Below are positions 20,912 to 22,809 of a stretch of DNA of 22,809 bases, in pieces; within the stretch, counting starts at the first letter, position 1, and the number at the start of each line of letters is the position of its first letter. Position numbers and translations under genes: made by a program. The stretch comes from a virus. The notes below the pieces were generated by a model, which made no database searches, had not been told where the DNA came from, and saw only the letters and a list, made by a program, of their open reading frames with translations. The stretch lies in the IMG/VR virus record IMGVR_UViG_3300047666_000451, positions 1 to 22,809 of that record; one strand, given 5' to 3'.

Positions 20912-21137
20912 AGAAGAACAATTTGAGACCTTTATCCCTTACAACCAGAATAGTGACTACTTCTTTGTTGTTTTTAAAGAGTACTTGAGGGATACTGAGA
21001 CAAACCAACTAGACACTATAGTTGTCACCTATGGTAATGTTGAGTTTGAACTCCACTGGGATGACTATGACTGTTACTACCGAGGTTCTATTGTTGACTA
21101 TAACACTGGAAAAACAATTCAAGGATATATGGTATGA
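20901..21137 (+). CDS. small acidic, aromatic-rich protein, 78 aa
   Basis: ATG 20901 overlaps the previous gene by 11 bases; GGAAGAA lies upstream. The product is strand-rich with many Tyr, Phe and Asp (SDYFFVVFKEYLRDTE then VTYGNVEFELHWDDYDCYYR). It looks like a compact beta protein. Stop overlaps the next start by ATGA. No family recognised. Confidence 0.7.
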   Translation: MSIEEEQFETFIPYNQNSDYFFVVFKEYLRDTETNQLDTIVVTYGNVEFELHWDDYDCYYRGSIVDYNTGKTIQGYMV

Positions 21138-21334
21138 CTACATTTTCTGTAATTAGTATTTTAGTTTTGCTTGGGTGCTTGGCTTATCTTCTAAAACTTG
21201 AGAAAGAACGAAGAGAAAGCCTAAAAAGGATGACAGCAGCGAGACTTAAGTTTTCTGAGTCTTTAAGAAAGTACTCTGAAGAAATGGAATTATTGATCGA
21301 GAAATATCGTAAAAGCAGGAGTAACCACAAATGA
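21134..21334 (+). CDS. single-pass membrane protein with charged helix, 66 aa
   Basis: ATGA overlap upstream. Residues 3-20 (TFSVISILVLLGCLAYLL) are a membrane segment, the rest a long charged helix with heptad character (LKLEKERRESLKRMTAARLK then SLRKYSEEMELLIEKYRKSR). An LLGC sequence resembles a lipobox, but no basic residues precede it. The layout is reminiscent of small spanin-like or membrane-anchored coiled-coil proteins. It is not near lysis genes, so the role is open. Confidence 0.7.
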   Translation: MTTFSVISILVLLGCLAYLLKLEKERRESLKRMTAARLKFSESLRKYSEEMELLIEKYRKSRSNHK

Positions 21335-21510
21335 ACGGTGAGGTAGACTTGGAAGATCTTGTAACTATCCACAAAGATGAGTATAAGGACCTCCTTCAAG
21401 CCTCAAAGTGGTTGAGTGCCTTAGAAGGAGCAGGTGTAGATAACTGGCACGGTATTGACTTTGCCCGTGATCTTTTGGGTAAAGATGACGATGAAAGTAT
21501 CCCGTTTTAA
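21331..21510 (+). CDS. small protein with SSB-like acidic tail, 59 aa
   Basis: ATG 21331 overlaps the previous stop (ATGA) with AGGAG at 21317-21321, and the frame runs to TAA 21508-21510. The body (VTIHKDEYKDLLQASKWLSA then LEGAGVDNWHGIDFARDLL) matches a small phage protein type I have seen, without known function. It ends KDDDESIPF, closely resembling the acidic tip ending IPF of this phage's SSB (DDEIPF) and of E. coli SSB. It could compete for SSB-binding partners. Followed by the third promoter copy. Confidence 0.75.
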   Translation: MNGEVDLEDLVTIHKDEYKDLLQASKWLSALEGAGVDNWHGIDFARDLLGKDDDESIPF

Positions 21511-21518
21511 GGCATGAA

Positions 21519-21540
21519 AATACTGCCGACTAATGACTAA
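21519..21540 (+). promoter_or_regulatory. putative phage RNA polymerase promoter, copy 3
   Basis: Third exact copy of the 19-base core (see 3666), in the 60-base gap before gene 21571-21804, with predicted start G at 21535. Bases 3666-3687 and 21519-21540 are identical over all 22 positions. Confidence 0.85.
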
Positions 21541-21570
21541 TCAATTTATAAATATGAAAAGAGAAATAAC

Positions 21571-21804
21571 ATGACAACTAAAAACAACACAACTACACAG
21601 TCCACCGGCGGCGTTGGCTTCTTCGGTATCCTTGCTGTACTGTTCATCGGTCTTAAACTGGGCGGCGTAATTGCTTGGTCTTGGTGGTGGGTTCTGGCTC
21701 CTCTGTGGCTCCCTATCTCAATCTTCCTCGGTATCCTCCTTGTTGGTCTTATTGTGACTGGCGTTGTAATGGGTGTTGCCTCACTCTTTACTAAGAAACT
21801 GTAA
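21571..21804 (+). CDS. two-TM membrane protein, TM_Fragile-X-F-like
   Basis: Small inner-membrane protein of 77 aa. After a Thr/Asn-rich N-terminus there are hydrophobic segments at about residues 14-30 and 47-72, separated by the Trp-rich turn IAWSWWWVLAPLW. This pattern fits the 'transmembrane Fragile-X-F' family often seen in bacteria and phages, whose function is unknown to me. AGAG (21560-21563) is a weak Shine-Dalgarno. It is the first gene after the third promoter copy, and its codons look more biased than those of its neighbours, so high expression is possible. Confidence 0.78.
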   Translation: MTTKNNTTTQSTGGVGFFGILAVLFIGLKLGGVIAWSWWWVLAPLWLPISIFLGILLVGLIVTGVVMGVASLFTKKL

Positions 21805-21814
21805 GAATGAAACT

Positions 21815-21888
21815 GCCACACGTAGCTCAAGAACAAAGAGCACTTCACTGATAAAGGAGGGTTACAGGTTAAATCCTGTCGTGTGGCT
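21815..21888 (+). tRNA. degenerate tRNA-Ile(GAT)-like element
   Basis: A cloverleaf can be drawn. Acceptor 21815-21822 pairs perfectly with 21880-21887 (eight pairs, one more than normal). The D stem GCTC/GAGC encloses a nine-base loop without the usual GG. The anticodon arm at 21843-21859 has loop CTGATAA, hence anticodon GAT (Ile), with one A-A mismatch next to the loop. The T stem ACAGG/CCTGT has a six-base loop TTAAAT that lacks C56. No CCA is encoded. Loss of both D-loop GG and T-loop C56 would weaken the elbow, so it may be a decaying tRNA, a tRNA-like RNA or an unusual functional tRNA. Confidence 0.6.
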
Positions 21889-21943
21889 AATAACGAGAAA
21901 ATAAGTGCATCTATAATAGAGAAATCTAAACAAAGGAAAGCTT

Positions 21944-21973
21944 ATGACTTACGAAGAGAAGGTGACACCATGA
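21944..21973 (+). CDS. possible leader peptide, 9 aa
   Basis: AAAGGA at 21932-21937 is well spaced before ATG 21944, which encodes MTYEEKVTP and stops at a TGA overlapping the next gene's ATG (ATGA). It may be a coupling leader that hands ribosomes to the P-loop gene. The rest of 21889-21943 shows no gene. Confidence 0.4.
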   Translation: MTYEEKVTP

Positions 21974-22482
21974 TTACTACTTATATCAACGTTTTCGGTG
22001 GACCCGGAATTGGAAAATCAACAACCGCTGCTGATATCTTTGTGAAAATGAAGAAGAAGGGTTTTGACGTTGAACTTGTAACCGAAGTTGCCAAGGATTT
22101 TGTTTGGGAGAAGCGTTCAGCAACTCTTCAAATTCAACCTTATGTAACCTTTAAACAGTACCGGAACCTAATCCGTCTCAAAGGTCAGGTTCAGTATGTA
22201 ATCACAGATGCCCCTGTACTACTTGGCGCTGTCTACTGTGAGTTGTATGGTGGCGCGGGTTGGATGCGCAATGCAGTATTTGAGTCACACCTTGAACTTT
22301 CACCCTGCATTAATATCCTTTTGGAGAGGACCTTTGACTATCAACAGAATGGGAGAATTCAATCCTCTGAAGAGGCTTTAGGTGTTGATGAAATGATCAG
22401 TAAACTTTTTAGTAACATTGAGCCTTACCAGTCTGTTTCAAAAGAAGAAGCTTATGAATTTATGGGATTGGCAAATGATTGA
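21970..22482 (+). CDS. P-loop NTPase, phage AAA-type
   Basis: Probable ATP- or GTP-binding kinase-like protein, 170 aa. ATG 21970 (AAGG at 21959-21962) is preferred to the in-frame GTG 21883, which lies inside the tRNA-like element. Residues 8-16 (VFGGPGIGKST) are a Walker A loop near the N-terminus, and YVITDAPVLLG with its Asp fits a Walker B or catalytic Asp. TEVAKDFVWEKRSATLQ resembles NadR/thymidylate-kinase-like phage ATPases, and LLERTFDYQQNGRIQSSEEA resembles their lid region. The substrate is unknown. It overlaps the next P-loop gene by eight bases. Confidence 0.78.
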   Translation: MITTYINVFGGPGIGKSTTAADIFVKMKKKGFDVELVTEVAKDFVWEKRSATLQIQPYVTFKQYRNLIRLKGQVQYVITDAPVLLGAVYCELYGGAGWMRNAVFESHLELSPCINILLERTFDYQQNGRIQSSEEALGVDEMISKLFSNIEPYQSVSKEEAYEFMGLAND

Positions 22483-22809
22483 TGATAACAACATAGACAA
22501 CGCTCCGGTCCTTTACATTGTTCGTGGCTGGCCCGGATCAGGAAAAACTACTTTTGTAAAGAATAGCAAGCTTGAATGCCTACATCTTGAGGCTGACATG
22601 CTTTGCGTCAAGACCGCTGCTTACCAATGGAAAGGCGAGAACGTCAAAGAAAACCACAAAACTTGTTTTGAGATTGCTAAGTTAGTTTTCTCTCGTGGTG
22701 CTGACCTGTGTATCTCTAACACCTTTACTCAAAAATGGGAGTTTGCCCACTATGTTCACTTGGCTAAATCCCTTGGCTACTATGTAGAAGTTTACCGTAT
22801 GGATGATGA
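22475..22809 (+). CDS. P-loop kinase-like protein (3' end beyond window)
   Basis: The frame is open from ATG 22475 to the window edge (111 complete codons) without a stop. VRGWPGSGKTTF at about residues 16-27 is a Walker A loop, then HLEADML with an acidic residue after the first strand-helix, and SNTFTQKWEFAHYVHLAKSL, a pattern of AAA_33-type kinases related to polynucleotide kinase and zeta toxin. Substrate could be a nucleotide, nucleic-acid end or other small molecule. Truncated by the window, so the C-terminus is unseen. Confidence 0.72.
   Translation, partial: MIDDNNIDNAPVLYIVRGWPGSGKTTFVKNSKLECLHLEADMLCVKTAAYQWKGENVKENHKTCFEIAKLVFSRGADLCISNTFTQKWEFAHYVHLAKSLGYYVEVYRMDD

Noticed and set aside
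21883-21969. GTG start giving the P-loop protein an N-terminal extension
   Set aside because: The start codon lies inside the tRNA-like acceptor stem and the added residues are low-complexity; ATG 21970 has a Shine-Dalgarno and begins just before the Walker A strand.
1-22809. CRISPR array, insertion sequence or integrase/attachment site
   Set aside because: No regularly spaced repeats, transposase, recombinase or tRNA-fragment duplication was seen; the direct repeats found are single pairs at gene junctions.

Overview
The window is one continuous stretch of a T7-like podophage genome (Autographivirales type). It has a single-subunit phage RNA polymerase, an acidic-tailed ssDNA-binding protein, a T7-type family A DNA polymerase, an ATP-dependent ligase, a FEN-type exonuclease and a T7 gp4-type primase-helicase. 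Every supported gene lies on the + strand, most start codons overlap the previous stop (ATGA, TAATG, TGATG, TTGA), and there is almost no intergenic DNA. The adenosylcobalamin-dependent (class II) ribonucleotide reductase and the nucleotide-metabolism set fit an aquatic/marine phage of a proteobacterium. The host itself cannot be read from the sequence. No integrase, structural or lysis gene is visible, so this is the early and replication half of a genome.

Layout. 1-105: a G+C-rich hairpin and T-run ahead of the RNA polymerase. 106-2298: RNA polymerase, about 150 residues shorter than T7's at the N-terminus. 2317-3663: small genes, including a deaminase-like gene broken by a -1 frameshift. 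3666-3687: first copy of a 19-nt phage-type promoter, followed by ssb and a strong terminator (4406-4433). 4455-8796: many small genes, including an HhH-GPD glycosylase-like protein, a nucleoside deoxyribosyltransferase-like protein, a GIY-YIG-like protein, Cys-rich proteins, a DUF7448-like protein and a gp1.7/DUF3310-like protein. 8793-11900: DNA polymerase and ligase. 11917-14181: a block of small unknown genes containing MazG. 14205-14226: second promoter copy, then exonuclease, GIY-YIG nuclease and primase-helicase. 17281-20459: small genes, class II RNR and glutaredoxin. 20456-21510: small genes, one with an AT-hook and one with an SSB-like tail. 21519-21540: third promoter copy, then a two-TM protein, a degenerate tRNA-Ile-like element and two P-loop proteins, the last cut by the window end.

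How it works together. The phage RNA polymerase probably transcribes from the three near-identical sites, which match the T7 promoter at AATAC (-16 to -12), ACTA (-6 to -3) and G+1. DNA polymerase, primase-helicase, exonuclease, ligase and SSB form a T7-style replisome. RNR, glutaredoxin, MazG, the deoxyribosyltransferase-like and deaminase-like proteins and a possible dNMP kinase would feed it nucleotides.

The most unusual signal is that four small genes (3200-3433, 7956-8336, 13149-13514, 13809-13967) are each bracketed by near-identical direct repeats that span the gene junction (gene end or spacer, Shine-Dalgarno region, usually the start codon). Each gene therefore looks like a one-gene cassette that could be gained or lost without disturbing expression of its neighbours. 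The cassette at 13149-13514 is also clearly richer in G+C than its surroundings.
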